Source: JBCCXZ01 sp965228005 (lineage in GTDB: Bacteria > Planctomycetota > Planctomycetia > Pirellulales > Lacipirellulaceae). From it: a stretch of DNA of 64,000 nucleotides. Position 1 is the first letter of the stretch; each line of letters starts with the position of its first letter. A model generated the notes under the pieces. That model was given only the letters and a program-made list of their open reading frames with translations, did no database searches and was not told where the DNA came from. Below are positions 25,486 through 34,360 of this stretch, in pieces. The stretch is from contig CBDDGV010000003.1 of assembly GCA_965228005.1 (NCBI GenBank), positions 1 to 64,000 on the forward strand, in the 5' to 3' direction. A program made the translations under genes and the position numbers.

Positions 25486-26697
25486 ATGACAGACTTTCAC
25501 CCTCGAAGCATCATCCGGGCTCCCCTGGCATCGAGGCGGTTCTTGCTCATTGTCCTGCCGTTGTCGGTGGTGTGCCGGCATGTGGCGGCTTCCGAAGCGA
25601 ACCCTGTCGAGGCGAGGGTTGCCGAGCTGCGTGGTCAGGTTGTGTTGGATGACGAGGGCGGCGTCCGTGCGATCAGGCTCCCGAACGCTTCTGTGGGAAC
25701 CGCGGACGTGCGGCTCTTCGCCGCTCAGAAGGGTCTCTCAGAACTGACGCTGTGGGGCACGTCGGTGAGCGACGACACCATAGCGCCTTTGGAAGGGCAC
25801 CCGTCGCTGAATCGACTGACGCTTCGCTCGACGGTCGTGACGGACTCGGGGCTGAAGTTGCTCGGCACCTTGCCCAAGCTGCGTATGCTCGACTTACGCG
25901 GTTCCGCAAGGATTACGAGCGCCGGCATGAGAGAGGTTGCGGCTGTCGAATCCCTGACGCACCTCACGGCTCTCTACACAAAAGTCACAGACGAAGGCGT
26001 GGAAGCGCTTAGCGGTCTTAGCAAGCTTAGGTTGTTGGACCTGCGTGGCTGCAGCCTCTCGGACCGTTCGTTGAAAATGGCGGCCGGTCTGCCTTCGCTG
26101 GTGGCGCTAAAACTGCGTAGTTCCTCGATCACCGATGAGGGGGTCGCGGCGCTCGCCGGCAAGTCGCAGATGCGCGGGCTGCACTTGCAGGACGCGCGGA
26201 TTACTGACGAAGGTATGCGTCACTTGTCGGGCCTGACGAGCCTCGACGACATGGACCTGATGCGGGTGCCGATCGGGGACGAGGGCCTGGCTGCATTGGC
26301 GGGGTTGACCCGTATGCGGCAGCTCATTCTGCGAGCCACGTATGTTTCAGACGACGGGCTCGAGCACCTTGCCGGTATGCAGGAGCTCTTCAAGCTCGAC
26401 GTGAGCGAGACCGATGTCCAGGGGCCGGGCCTTGAAGCAATCGCCGCGTTGCCGAAGCTCCGGTGGTTGAACCTCTGGAACACCTTCATCGACGACAGCG
26501 CGGCGGAGAGCCTCCAGCAGATGGAAGCCTTGGAGTACCTCAACCTGGATGGGACCGGCGTTACCGACTCAACGCTCCAGCAACTCGCAGGCTTGAAGAA
26601 GCTGAAGACCCTCTCGGTTTCGCAGACCAGCGTGACTGCCGAGGGGATCGAGTCTCTCAAGGAAGCGCTCCCCGAACTGTCGGTACAGACCGACTGA
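25486..26697 (+). CDS. Leucine-rich-repeat protein, exported
   Basis: A 403-residue protein built almost wholly of about 23-residue leucine-rich repeats of the cysteine-containing/'ITDEG' type: the units read L-x-x-L-x-L-x-x-T-x-V-x-D-x-G-L and run from about residue 75 to the end, some 13 units. An N-terminal hydrophobic stretch (FLLIVLPLSVVC) ending near VAASEA acts as signal peptide. The ATG at 25486 is chosen for the AGAGGA ribosome site at 25473-25478 and because the signal peptide follows. Such proteins mediate protein contacts; the partner is unknown. It is convergent with the lipoprotein gene at 26706. Confidence 0.85.
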   Translation: MTDFHPRSIIRAPLASRRFLLIVLPLSVVCRHVAASEANPVEARVAELRGQVVLDDEGGVRAIRLPNASVGTADVRLFAAQKGLSELTLWGTSVSDDTIAPLEGHPSLNRLTLRSTVVTDSGLKLLGTLPKLRMLDLRGSARITSAGMREVAAVESLTHLTALYTKVTDEGVEALSGLSKLRLLDLRGCSLSDRSLKMAAGLPSLVALKLRSSSITDEGVAALAGKSQMRGLHLQDARITDEGMRHLSGLTSLDDMDLMRVPIGDEGLAALAGLTRMRQLILRATYVSDDGLEHLAGMQELFKLDVSETDVQGPGLEAIAALPKLRWLNLWNTFIDDSAAESLQQMEALEYLNLDGTGVTDSTLQQLAGLKKLKTLSVSQTSVTAEGIESLKEALPELSVQTD

Positions 26698-26705
26698 GCG
26701 GCGGA

Positions 26706-27170
26706 TCAGTTGATGGCTACCTTGAAATTGTAGAAGCCGACCATCTCGAGCGGCTCACCCTCCAGCTTGCCGTTGACGACGGATCGGATCTCCTCCCGCA
26801 GGGTTACCAGCCGCGGGTCTTCGAGGTCTGAGACCGGGAGCTGCCGGACGCTGAGGAGCAGCCCGTGCATGATCTCCGAGTCGTGGGTCTCGATCGCCTT
26901 CTGGACCGCCTTCAGGTCCTTGTAGGTCACTTGGCCGAAGGCGTGGAAGTGGATTTCTGCGGTGGAGGATTCGCCCCGCTTGTAGGGCAAGGTCACGCGG
27001 AATTCGCCTAGATCGACCTCTTCCAGCTTTGTGAGCATCGCCGTCGCACGGTGCGACTGCACGAGAGAATCTGCGTCGTAGCAGCCCACGGCTGCAAGGA
27101 CGCATAAGAGGGCCAGGAACAGCAAGGTGCTGCGGGCAGGCGTCGGTGGGCGGGATTCGGGCTGGATCAT
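26706..27170 (-). CDS. FliL-like lipoprotein, paralogue 1
   Basis: A 154-residue lipoprotein with signal peptide and lipobox (LAAVGC). The mature part has the pattern VDLGEFRV, then EIHFHAFGQV, a helix, LPVSDLEDPRLVTLREEI and a final strand. This resembles the FliL periplasmic domain (a strand, long helix and closing strands), and the same pattern recurs in the next two genes. No flagellar genes are in the window, so a flagellar role is not supported. The ATG at 27170 is used because the lipobox follows at a normal distance; an upstream in-frame start would add 17 residues. Confidence 0.6.
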   Translation of the reverse strand: MIQPESRPPTPARSTLLFLALLCVLAAVGCYDADSLVQSHRATAMLTKLEEVDLGEFRVTLPYKRGESSTAEIHFHAFGQVTYKDLKAVQKAIETHDSEIMHGLLLSVRQLPVSDLEDPRLVTLREEIRSVVNGKLEGEPLEMVGFYNFKVAIN

Positions 27171-27342
27171 TGCACTTGGTCCCGTGCGGGGCGGCGTCTG
27201 AGGAACCGTCACAGCCATCACAGGGCGATGAAAGCATGGCCTGCGGCGGCATGTCCTGGCTCGCCCTGCGGCTCGTGCCCGCGGGCGGAGCTACGCTTGG
27301 AGCGACGCCCGGCACAGGGCAACCCTAGGTTTCGAGAGCCGT

Positions 27343-27843
27343 ATGACGCCGACAGGCCGACATTGCGTTCGCGGGAACAATCGCGCGGGGACGTTGTTCC
27401 TGCCGGTTGTGATGATTCTCGTAGCGGGCTGTGGAACGGAGAGCTCCACCAAGCTCGAGGACTACCTGGAAACTCTCGAGTTCGGAAAACCTACTGAGAA
27501 GATGCTTGAGATCGCACTGGGCGAGTTCCGAGTGCCCATCACTTCCAGCTCAGGCGAGGCGTCCACAGGGGGCAACGGGGCGGGTTGGTTCGAACTGAGG
27601 TTCCACATGTTCCTGGTCGTGCCCCCGTCATCGGAGAAAGCAGTTCTCAGCGTCATGGAAGAACACCGAGGCGTCTTGCGGGACACGATCTACACCGCCT
27701 GCCGCACGACTTCGCTCGACGAGTTGAGTGACCCTCGTTGGACGACGCTCAAGGCGAAGCTTGCGGACGCGGTCCGGCCCGTGTTCGGCGGGCAGCACGT
27801 CCGGCAGATCTTGTTGGTCGACGCGACCTCGGAAACGTTGTGA
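27343..27843 (+). CDS. FliL-like lipoprotein, paralogue 2
   Basis: A 166-residue predicted lipoprotein: a hydrophobic segment ends in the lipobox LVAGC. The body repeats the pattern of its neighbours: IALGEFRVPI, then ELRFHMFLVV, RGVLRDTIYTAC, SLDELSDPRWTTLKAKL and a last strand. It is divergent from paralogue 1, with 172 bases between start codons, and 28 bases upstream of paralogue 3 on the same strand. I recognise the FliL-like pattern only by eye; function unknown. Confidence 0.6.
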   Translation: MTPTGRHCVRGNNRAGTLFLPVVMILVAGCGTESSTKLEDYLETLEFGKPTEKMLEIALGEFRVPITSSSGEASTGGNGAGWFELRFHMFLVVPPSSEKAVLSVMEEHRGVLRDTIYTACRTTSLDELSDPRWTTLKAKLADAVRPVFGGQHVRQILLVDATSETL

Positions 27844-27871
27844 GCACCCCCCTGCACCAGGGCGAATTGTG

Positions 27872-28315
27872 ATGATCCATTGGTCACTAGTCAGGGTGTT
27901 CGCGGCCTCTGTCTGTGCTGCTGCGCTCCTCAACGGTCAGGCTTCGGCGGAGAAGGTCGCCGAGGACAAAGGCGGAGCCCTTGAAGCCGAGCCGCAACGC
28001 GACGTCTTTGAGCTGGGGCGGTTTAACATCAAAGACCTTCGCCCGGCACGCAACGAAACCGTCGAGTTGAACTTCGTGCTGCACTTGGCCCTGAAGCCTG
28101 AAACACCTGACGCGATCTTGACCGGCCTGGAGGGTTGGAAGCACAGGCTCCGCGACCAAGTGATTACGGCGGCTCGAGTCGCAGAAACCAAGGACTTCTC
28201 CAGCCCGAACCTGTACCGGTTGCGGAGGCTGATGATCCTCCGGGCCAATCGGTTGCTCGGCGAGGACGTGATCGACGAGCTCTTGCTGACGGAATTCGTG
28301 TTCACGCTGAAGTGA
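27872..28315 (+). CDS. FliL-like secreted protein, paralogue 3
   Basis: A 147-residue protein with an ordinary signal peptide (VCAAALLNGQASA) and no lipobox, unlike its two relatives. The body shows FELGRFNIKDL, VELNFVLHLAL, KHRLRDQVITAARVAETKDFSSPNLYRLRRLMI and a closing strand LTEFVFTLK. It starts at ATG 27872 (a GTG at 27869 is also possible). It follows paralogue 2 closely and is probably cotranscribed. It is convergent with the large dehydrogenase gene. Confidence 0.6.
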   Translation: MIHWSLVRVFAASVCAAALLNGQASAEKVAEDKGGALEAEPQRDVFELGRFNIKDLRPARNETVELNFVLHLALKPETPDAILTGLEGWKHRLRDQVITAARVAETKDFSSPNLYRLRRLMILRANRLLGEDVIDELLLTEFVFTLK

Positions 28316-28333
28316 GCGCTGGATTGCCTGCCC

Positions 28334-31300
28334 TCATCCTCGGAGGAAGGCGAACAGGTCTGCGACTTCTTCCAGGGACAGCTCGTTGAGAAGCCCTTGG
28401 GGCATGACCGACGTGGCGTTGGGAAGCACTTCCTCGACGTCGTCGCCGTTGATCTCCACCTGACGGCCGTCCGAGAGTTGCACGAGCAGCGAGCCGCCCG
28501 GTCGCTCTACGACAATCCCCGGGTAGGTCTTGCCGTCGGCCGTGACGACCACCTTGCTGGCGTATTGGTCTGAGATCACGTGCGAAGGGTAGACGATCGA
28601 TTCCAGGATTTCCTTGTCCTGAAACCGCTGGCTTACGTGGGTGAGGTCTGGCCCCAGCCCTTCCCACTCTCCCGCGTAGCGGTGGCAGGTTGCGCACTGC
28701 GCCTTGATGTATGCTGCCCTCCCTTGGCGTGGGTTGCCTTCTTGCCCGGTCGGGCTCCGGAGGAAGCTCAGCAGTTCCTCGTAGCTCCAGCGGTCTCTTC
28801 CCGAGTCGACCGGCAGCTCGGCAGGAGGGGCGTCGGGGAAGCTCGCGGCGTACTGTTGCTGCCAGCCAACGAGCCTGGTTTGCCACTGGTCGCTTGAAGG
28901 CTGACCGCCCGCCCAGTGGTCGAGCAGTTGTACGGCGTCGCTCCCGCCGCTCTCCTGGAGCTTCAGGCCCTGGAGGATTACTTGGCGGTACGGCTCGGGG
29001 TCGGACGGTCGTTGGTTCACTCCCCGGAGCGACGCCAGGACCTCCCGAGCGGCGACGCCCTCGACCGTCTTGAGCGAGTCGACTAGCACGCCCCAGTTTT
29101 CACCCTGCGGGTTCTGGGTGAGGCTCATCGCCACCGTCTCGCGTTGCTTCGGCTCGCTCTGGTAGACCGCGTGCAGGTACTGGTGCGCCTGGCCGCTGTC
29201 GCTGCGTCCGAGCACCGCGGCGATCCCGACCCGGAGGCGACGGTGCAGATCGGATTCCTTTGCGAGCGGCTTCACGCGCTTGTCGAGAGCGATCAATTTC
29301 TCCACAAGGCCAGGGGTGAGTTGCTCCGGCAGACCTGCCAGGACCGACAAAGACGACGCGGGCCAATCCTGGCCCGTGACCAACACCCTGTCTCTTTCTG
29401 CAGGAGTGAGTTTGGTAAAGAAGTCGCGGGCGAACGCCTCGATGTAGCCGCTGACGCTGTAACCCGCCTCGGCTCCGGCGGGGGACTCGAAGAACTTGAG
29501 GAATGCGAATTTAGAGTCGGTGCTCCACCCGCGGTTCAGTCGAGCGGCGTGCCCGGCCAAGTGGATCTTGTCCGGCGTGGGCATTTCCGTTGCGATCTGT
29601 GCAGCGAACGCCGGGGCCGCGGATTCCCACTCGAGCGCAGCGAGCAACCGAACAATCTCTCGGTCGACCTGGAGCGTATTCGAGGGGTAGAGGCCCGCGA
29701 CGGCTGCCGTGAGGCGGCCTTTGCTGTCGGACGTCGGCTCGGCTCGGAGCAGGCACAGTTGGGCGACGCGAAGCGCGCCGAGGATGTCTCGGAATGAGTT
29801 GGCTTCGGCATCCTCCAAGATCGTCACGCAACGGGTGATGATCTGCGTGGAAGCGGTGCTCGACGGATCGACGGTAATGAGTGCGACGCTCCCGACAAGA
29901 AAGGCTTGGGTGCTTGTGGAATCTGCAAGAACCAATTGATTCCACTGATTGGGCGGCAGGGTCTCCAGCAATCTGCGTGCGGCGTTCGCCACGAATCGGT
30001 CGTCTTCGCCTAGGAGAAGCAGCAGCTTGTTAGGGTCGGGTTGGAGTCCGCTGCGTGCGATCGATTCGCAAGCAGCCCGTCTTACCCGTGCATCGTCGTC
30101 GCTCAGCAGTGTTGTGAGCACGCCAAGATCGGCCGAGTTCCCCAGCATCAGGGAGGCCGCCTTAGCCCGGACCGAGGGGCGTTGGTCATTCGCCAGGGGC
30201 CTTAGGGTCTCGAGCCGGGGGTGGGGGCCGAGGGTCGCGAGCAGGTGGAGCGCGGAGACACTCTCTGCCGCGGGGCGGTCTGGATCAGTGGCGGCGGACG
30301 CCAGCGACGTGGCCCACCGGGCGCCCAATGCTTGCCGTATCTGCTGCAGCCTTTGCCTTGCCCAGGCTGAACCGGGTTGTGGATGACGAATCGCTTCGGC
30401 GACAGTGCCTGCCTCCGCGGCAGGCGTCGTGGAGGGCTGCCCGGTCCAGCGGACGCGGTAGACTCCGCCATCTGTGCCCCGGCCGCCCGTTGTGAAGTAC
30501 ACCGCACCGTCGGGCCCGACGGCCAAGTCGGTGACGTTCAGGGGCTGCCCTGAGATAAACAACTCGCTTCGACCGGCGACCGTCGCCCCATCGGGGCGGA
30601 GCCGGACCGAGAAGATCTTGCCGCGCGCCCAGTCGCACGCGAGGAGTGCGCCGTGGTACTTCTGCGGGTAGACGGTGTGCTCGTAGACCTCGACGCCGGT
30701 CGGGGAGCCCGGTCCGATCTCGACCATGGGCGGCAGGCTGTCGAGGTAGTACGAGGGCCACTTCGCCCACCCGCTGCGCCAGCCGAAGTCGGCCCCTGCG
30801 GTCGCGTGGAGTATCCGGGTGGGTCGGTACCAGGGCGCGCCGATGTCCCACTCCATGTCGGAGTCGTACGTTACGATTTCGCCGCTGGGTGTAAACGCGA
30901 AGTCGTAGGCGTTGCGCAAACCTGTGACGACTACCTCGGTGAAGCGACCTTGCCTGTCGGTGCGGTAGATGAACCCGCCGGGGGCCGGGATGCCCACGGC
31001 GTGGCCGCGTGCGTCTTCGTAACGCGGCTGGATGAGGTCGCCTTCGTAAGCTTTGTCGAGCAGGCCGGGAACGGGCCGCGGGCTCTTGATCGAGGCGTGG
31101 TTGCCGACAATGCCGTAGATCATCCCGTCGGGGCCGAGCCGCACGGCGTGCGGGCCGTGCTCGCCTCGGGAACCCTTGAACCGGACGAGTGGTCGCACGT
31201 CTTCGGCGACCCCGTCGCCGTTGGTGTCGGTCAGCCGGTAGAGGGCCGAGCCAGCCGGGCCGCTGCCGACGGCGTAAACGCTGCCGTCGAGGGCCAGCAA

Positions 31301-32080
31301 TCCTTGGGCGCTCTGGACCTGTTCGCAGAAAACAGTGGCCGTATCTGCTGCGCCGCTGCCATCGGTGTCTCGTACGAGCAGGAGCGGGCCGCGTTCCTGT
31401 GAGACGATGAGGTCGCTTCTCTCGGTGAAAGTCATGGCGATCAGCGAACCCACTTCATCGTGGTTCATCGAACGCTCGACGACAAAGCCTTGCGGCACTG
31501 TGAATCGGGAGCCTTCGCCGGCGAAGACGACCTCATCGCCCCAGGGGAGTGTCGCGCCGAGCGGGCCGAACTCCTGCGCGGCAAGCCAGTCGTCCGACGG
31601 GAATTCGGCTTGTGTCCAGCTTGCGTAGCGTCGCACGCTGCAGCGCCAGCTGTCGTCGGTTAGCAACACCTTCACCGGGTCCTGCTTCTGCTCGGCGATT
31701 AGCCGCGCGGCGAGTCCCGCGGCGCCCTGGTCGGTGTTGCGGACGTGCACCGCGACAACGTTTTTTCCGTTGACCAGAGCCTTGCTGATGTCGTGGACGT
31801 TCATCCGCCGCCAGTCGCCGCCCCGGCCGACGGGCTGCGAGTTGACGAACACTTCGTAGGCGTTGTCGGCCGTAATCTGGATTTGGCCCGAAGTGGGGCG
31901 ACGGAGCTCGAACGTCTTGCGGAAGTAGCAATCGCCCTTGGGGACGTCTCCCTTCTTATGTGCCGGAGACCAGACCCAATTCGGCTCGTCGATAGCGGCG
32001 GCTGGTTGCTCAAGCAACCAAACAAACGAGGCAGCGAGGAGTAGCGGCGCAAGGCCGATGTTTCGAATCCGTTCGATCAC
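28334..32080 (-). CDS. Planctomycete-type membrane-bound dehydrogenase with HEAT repeats and cytochrome c
   Basis: A 1248-residue exported protein. After a signal peptide (residues 1-29) comes a galactose-binding-like sandwich (about 35-160; ITADNAYEVFVNSQPVG), then a sorbosone/glucose-dehydrogenase-like six-bladed propeller (about 195-560; DGMIYGIVGNHAS; GADFGWRSGW; VGPDGAVYFTTGG). HEAT-like repeats follow (about 590-1080), and a cytochrome c domain with haem site CATCH at about 1129-1133 and likely axial Met at about 1226. It probably oxidises sugars in the periplasm and passes electrons to a respiratory chain. Such giant fusions are characteristic of planctomycetes. The exact substrate is unknown. 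Confidence 0.9.
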   Translation of the reverse strand: MIERIRNIGLAPLLLAASFVWLLEQPAAAIDEPNWVWSPAHKKGDVPKGDCYFRKTFELRRPTSGQIQITADNAYEVFVNSQPVGRGGDWRRMNVHDISKALVNGKNVVAVHVRNTDQGAAGLAARLIAEQKQDPVKVLLTDDSWRCSVRRYASWTQAEFPSDDWLAAQEFGPLGATLPWGDEVVFAGEGSRFTVPQGFVVERSMNHDEVGSLIAMTFTERSDLIVSQERGPLLLVRDTDGSGAADTATVFCEQVQSAQGLLALDGSVYAVGSGPAGSALYRLTDTNGDGVAEDVRPLVRFKGSRGEHGPHAVRLGPDGMIYGIVGNHASIKSPRPVPGLLDKAYEGDLIQPRYEDARGHAVGIPAPGGFIYRTDRQGRFTEVVVTGLRNAYDFAFTPSGEIVTYDSDMEWDIGAPWYRPTRILHATAGADFGWRSGWAKWPSYYLDSLPPMVEIGPGSPTGVEVYEHTVYPQKYHGALLACDWARGKIFSVRLRPDGATVAGRSELFISGQPLNVTDLAVGPDGAVYFTTGGRGTDGGVYRVRWTGQPSTTPAAEAGTVAEAIRHPQPGSAWARQRLQQIRQALGARWATSLASAATDPDRPAAESVSALHLLATLGPHPRLETLRPLANDQRPSVRAKAASLMLGNSADLGVLTTLLSDDDARVRRAACESIARSGLQPDPNKLLLLLGEDDRFVANAARRLLETLPPNQWNQLVLADSTSTQAFLVGSVALITVDPSSTASTQIITRCVTILEDAEANSFRDILGALRVAQLCLLRAEPTSDSKGRLTAAVAGLYPSNTLQVDREIVRLLAALEWESAAPAFAAQIATEMPTPDKIHLAGHAARLNRGWSTDSKFAFLKFFESPAGAEAGYSVSGYIEAFARDFFTKLTPAERDRVLVTGQDWPASSLSVLAGLPEQLTPGLVEKLIALDKRVKPLAKESDLHRRLRVGIAAVLGRSDSGQAHQYLHAVYQSEPKQRETVAMSLTQNPQGENWGVLVDSLKTVEGVAAREVLASLRGVNQRPSDPEPYRQVILQGLKLQESGGSDAVQLLDHWAGGQPSSDQWQTRLVGWQQQYAASFPDAPPAELPVDSGRDRWSYEELLSFLRSPTGQEGNPRQGRAAYIKAQCATCHRYAGEWEGLGPDLTHVSQRFQDKEILESIVYPSHVISDQYASKVVVTADGKTYPGIVVERPGGSLLVQLSDGRQVEINGDDVEEVLPNATSVMPQGLLNELSLEEVADLFAFLRG

Positions 32081-32271
32081 TGGAGCGTCCTGAGCAGCTG
32101 GGGAGTAGGCGACAATAGCTAGTGGCGGGTAGAGAGGCAGGGAACCTAAGTGGCCCTGCCGGCGCTGAATCTATCACCAGCCCTAAAACGAGAGCAACAC
32201 GACGTTTCCGGCTCAGAAACCTGGGCCTAGGCGGTCTGAACTGCTAGCACCCGCGCTGCGTATCAGCCGCA

Positions 32272-32301
32272 TTGACCCGGGGAGAGCGATTGGTCTAGGA
32301 T
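32272..32301 (+). promoter_or_regulatory. Likely sigma-70 promoter of the peptide transporter operon
   Basis: TTGACC (32272-32277), 18 bases, TAGGAT (32296-32301), 45 bases before the binding-protein start at 32347. This is the best-matching promoter in the window. Confidence 0.55.
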
Positions 32302-32346
32302 CGGCGCGCAACGCCTTGTCCTGCTTGATTTAACGCCGAGAGAGCG

Positions 32347-34299
32347 ATGCGACCGCTAGCGATGACACATCCCGTGAGACATCGGACTAGATCGGAGAAA
32401 CTCTGCCTTGGGCTATTGGGGGTACTGCTGGTTGCGGGCTGCTCATCTGAGAAGGAATCAGACAAGTCGTCGGGCGGCGACTTCCAATACGGCAGCCTGC
32501 TAGAGCCCTTTGAGCCGCCTCCCTTTGAGGAGCTGATTAGCGCGCACGAGTGGATCGACCGCCCGGTGGTCGACGCGATGCAGCGGCTTCGGGACGAGCA
32601 GTCCGGATTAGGTCAGCCAGCTCTTTCAGTCGATGCCGCGTTGGCGTTGAAGAACAACTCCAAAGAGGAGAATGCGCAGATCATCGACGCCCTCGGGCGG
32701 CTCGCCCCGCCCGACGGTGAAGGGGTCGACTTCGAAGCCGAAGCAGTGTTAATCGCCCATGCCGATCTCAAGAGTACGAACCCGCTCCTCACAAGTTCCG
32801 TGGTCGAGTCCGATTACCACGGCTTGACCGTGTTCGGCATCTTCAGCTTCGACCGCTACTTCAACAAGTTCGCGGTTGCGGAGTACGTCGAGTCGTGGCA
32901 GTCGAGCGAAGATCGGATGATCGACAAGATCGTCCTCCGCGACGACATGTACTGGTCGGATGGTACTCCGATTACGGCGCACGACATCGCTTTCAGCTTC
33001 CGTGTGCTCATGTCAGAAGAAGTGCCGATTCCCGCGCTCCGGCAGGGGACCGATCTGATCAAGTGGGCGGAAGCCTATGATGACAAGACCGTGGTGTTCT
33101 TTCACAGAGAAGCGTTAGCGACTAACGACGCGAACATGAACTTCTATGTTATCCCGAAGCATGTGTATGAGAGCACCATCCCCGAAGACCCCACCATGGC
33201 GAGGAGCGACGCCCACTCCAAGTTGGAGGACGCGCCGGTGGTGGGCGGCCCCTACGAGTTGGTGAAGCGCATCCGCGGTCAAGAGTTCGTCCTCGAACGA
33301 CGCGAGGAGTACTACATGCAAGACGGCGTGCAAGTGCGGGAGATGCCTTACTTCAAGAGGATTCGATTCAAGGTCATCGAAGACCGCAACACCGCGTTGC
33401 TCGCTCTGATGTCTGGGCGCGTCGACTCGATGGAGCTGCTCTCTGAGCACTGGCTGGGCCAGACGGCCGAAGACGAGTTCTACGTCCACAACACGCGTGC
33501 GAGCGGCGTTGAGTGGTCGAACCTGATCTGCTGCTGGAACACGAAGACGCCTTACTTTGAAGACAAACGCGTCCGCAAAGCAATGTCCTACGCGGTGGAC
33601 TACGAGGAGCTCATCGGCACGGTGCTGTACGGTCTCTACGAGCCGTGTCGGGGGACGTTCCACCCGGAGTCGCGGATGTTCCCCGAGGACGGCCCGGAGC
33701 CTTTTGAGCAAGACTTTGAAGCGGCCGAAGCCCTGCTGGACGAAGCGGGGTGGATTGACGAGGACGGCGACGGCGTGCGGGAGAGAGTGATCAACGGCAA
33801 GACTGTGCCTTTCCGATTCACCCTGCAGGTCACGAATCAAGACGAACGGGTCAAGATGGCGACCCTCATCAAGGAGAACCTGGACCAGATCGGCGTGGAG
33901 TGCATCGTGAAGCCGCTCGAATTCACGGTGATGTTTGAGCTTCAGCGGCAGCGGAAGTTCCAGGCGGCGATCTTCGGGTGGTCGACCGGCGCCGACCCCG
34001 ACACCACCGAGAATATCTTCGGGTCCGGGCAGATGCGGAACTTCGGAGATTACTCCAATCCCGAGGTAGACCGGTTGTTCCTCGAGGCGAAACGGGAGTT
34101 CGACCTAGACAAGCAGTCGAAGCTCTACGGCGAGATTCACAGCATCCTTTGGGAGGATCAGCCGTACACGTGGCTTTGCAACAAGAACTCCTACTACGGC
34201 TTCAATAAACGGCTGCGAGGCTACAATTTCTCGCCTCGCGGCCCGTTCCATTTCGGGCCGGGCATCTCGAGCCTGTACAAGCCGGTCGCCCAGCCTTAG
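32347..34299 (+). CDS. Oligopeptide ABC transporter substrate-binding lipoprotein
   Basis: A 650-residue lipoprotein of the SBP_bac_5 (OppA/DppA) class. The lipobox is LLVAGC with Cys32. Visible class motifs are DDMYWSDGTPITAHDIAFSF, RVRKAMSYAVDYEEL-like KRVRKAMSYAVDYEEL, and AEALLDEAGWIDEDGDG. A region of about 120 residues between lipobox and the binding fold (up to about 145) is extra compared with the usual 520-550-residue protein. It captures peptides outside the membrane for the permeases encoded next. An alternative start is ATG 32362. Confidence 0.92.
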   Translation: MRPLAMTHPVRHRTRSEKLCLGLLGVLLVAGCSSEKESDKSSGGDFQYGSLLEPFEPPPFEELISAHEWIDRPVVDAMQRLRDEQSGLGQPALSVDAALALKNNSKEENAQIIDALGRLAPPDGEGVDFEAEAVLIAHADLKSTNPLLTSSVVESDYHGLTVFGIFSFDRYFNKFAVAEYVESWQSSEDRMIDKIVLRDDMYWSDGTPITAHDIAFSFRVLMSEEVPIPALRQGTDLIKWAEAYDDKTVVFFHREALATNDANMNFYVIPKHVYESTIPEDPTMARSDAHSKLEDAPVVGGPYELVKRIRGQEFVLERREEYYMQDGVQVREMPYFKRIRFKVIEDRNTALLALMSGRVDSMELLSEHWLGQTAEDEFYVHNTRASGVEWSNLICCWNTKTPYFEDKRVRKAMSYAVDYEELIGTVLYGLYEPCRGTFHPESRMFPEDGPEPFEQDFEAAEALLDEAGWIDEDGDGVRERVINGKTVPFRFTLQVTNQDERVKMATLIKENLDQIGVECIVKPLEFTVMFELQRQRKFQAAIFGWSTGADPDTTENIFGSGQMRNFGDYSNPEVDRLFLEAKREFDLDKQSKLYGEIHSILWEDQPYTWLCNKNSYYGFNKRLRGYNFSPRGPFHFGPGISSLYKPVAQP

Positions 34300-34360
34300 T
34301 CGCTGGGATTGCTCGCCTCGCAACTGCGTTTCCGCCGTCGTCGACCGAACCGAGTAGACC

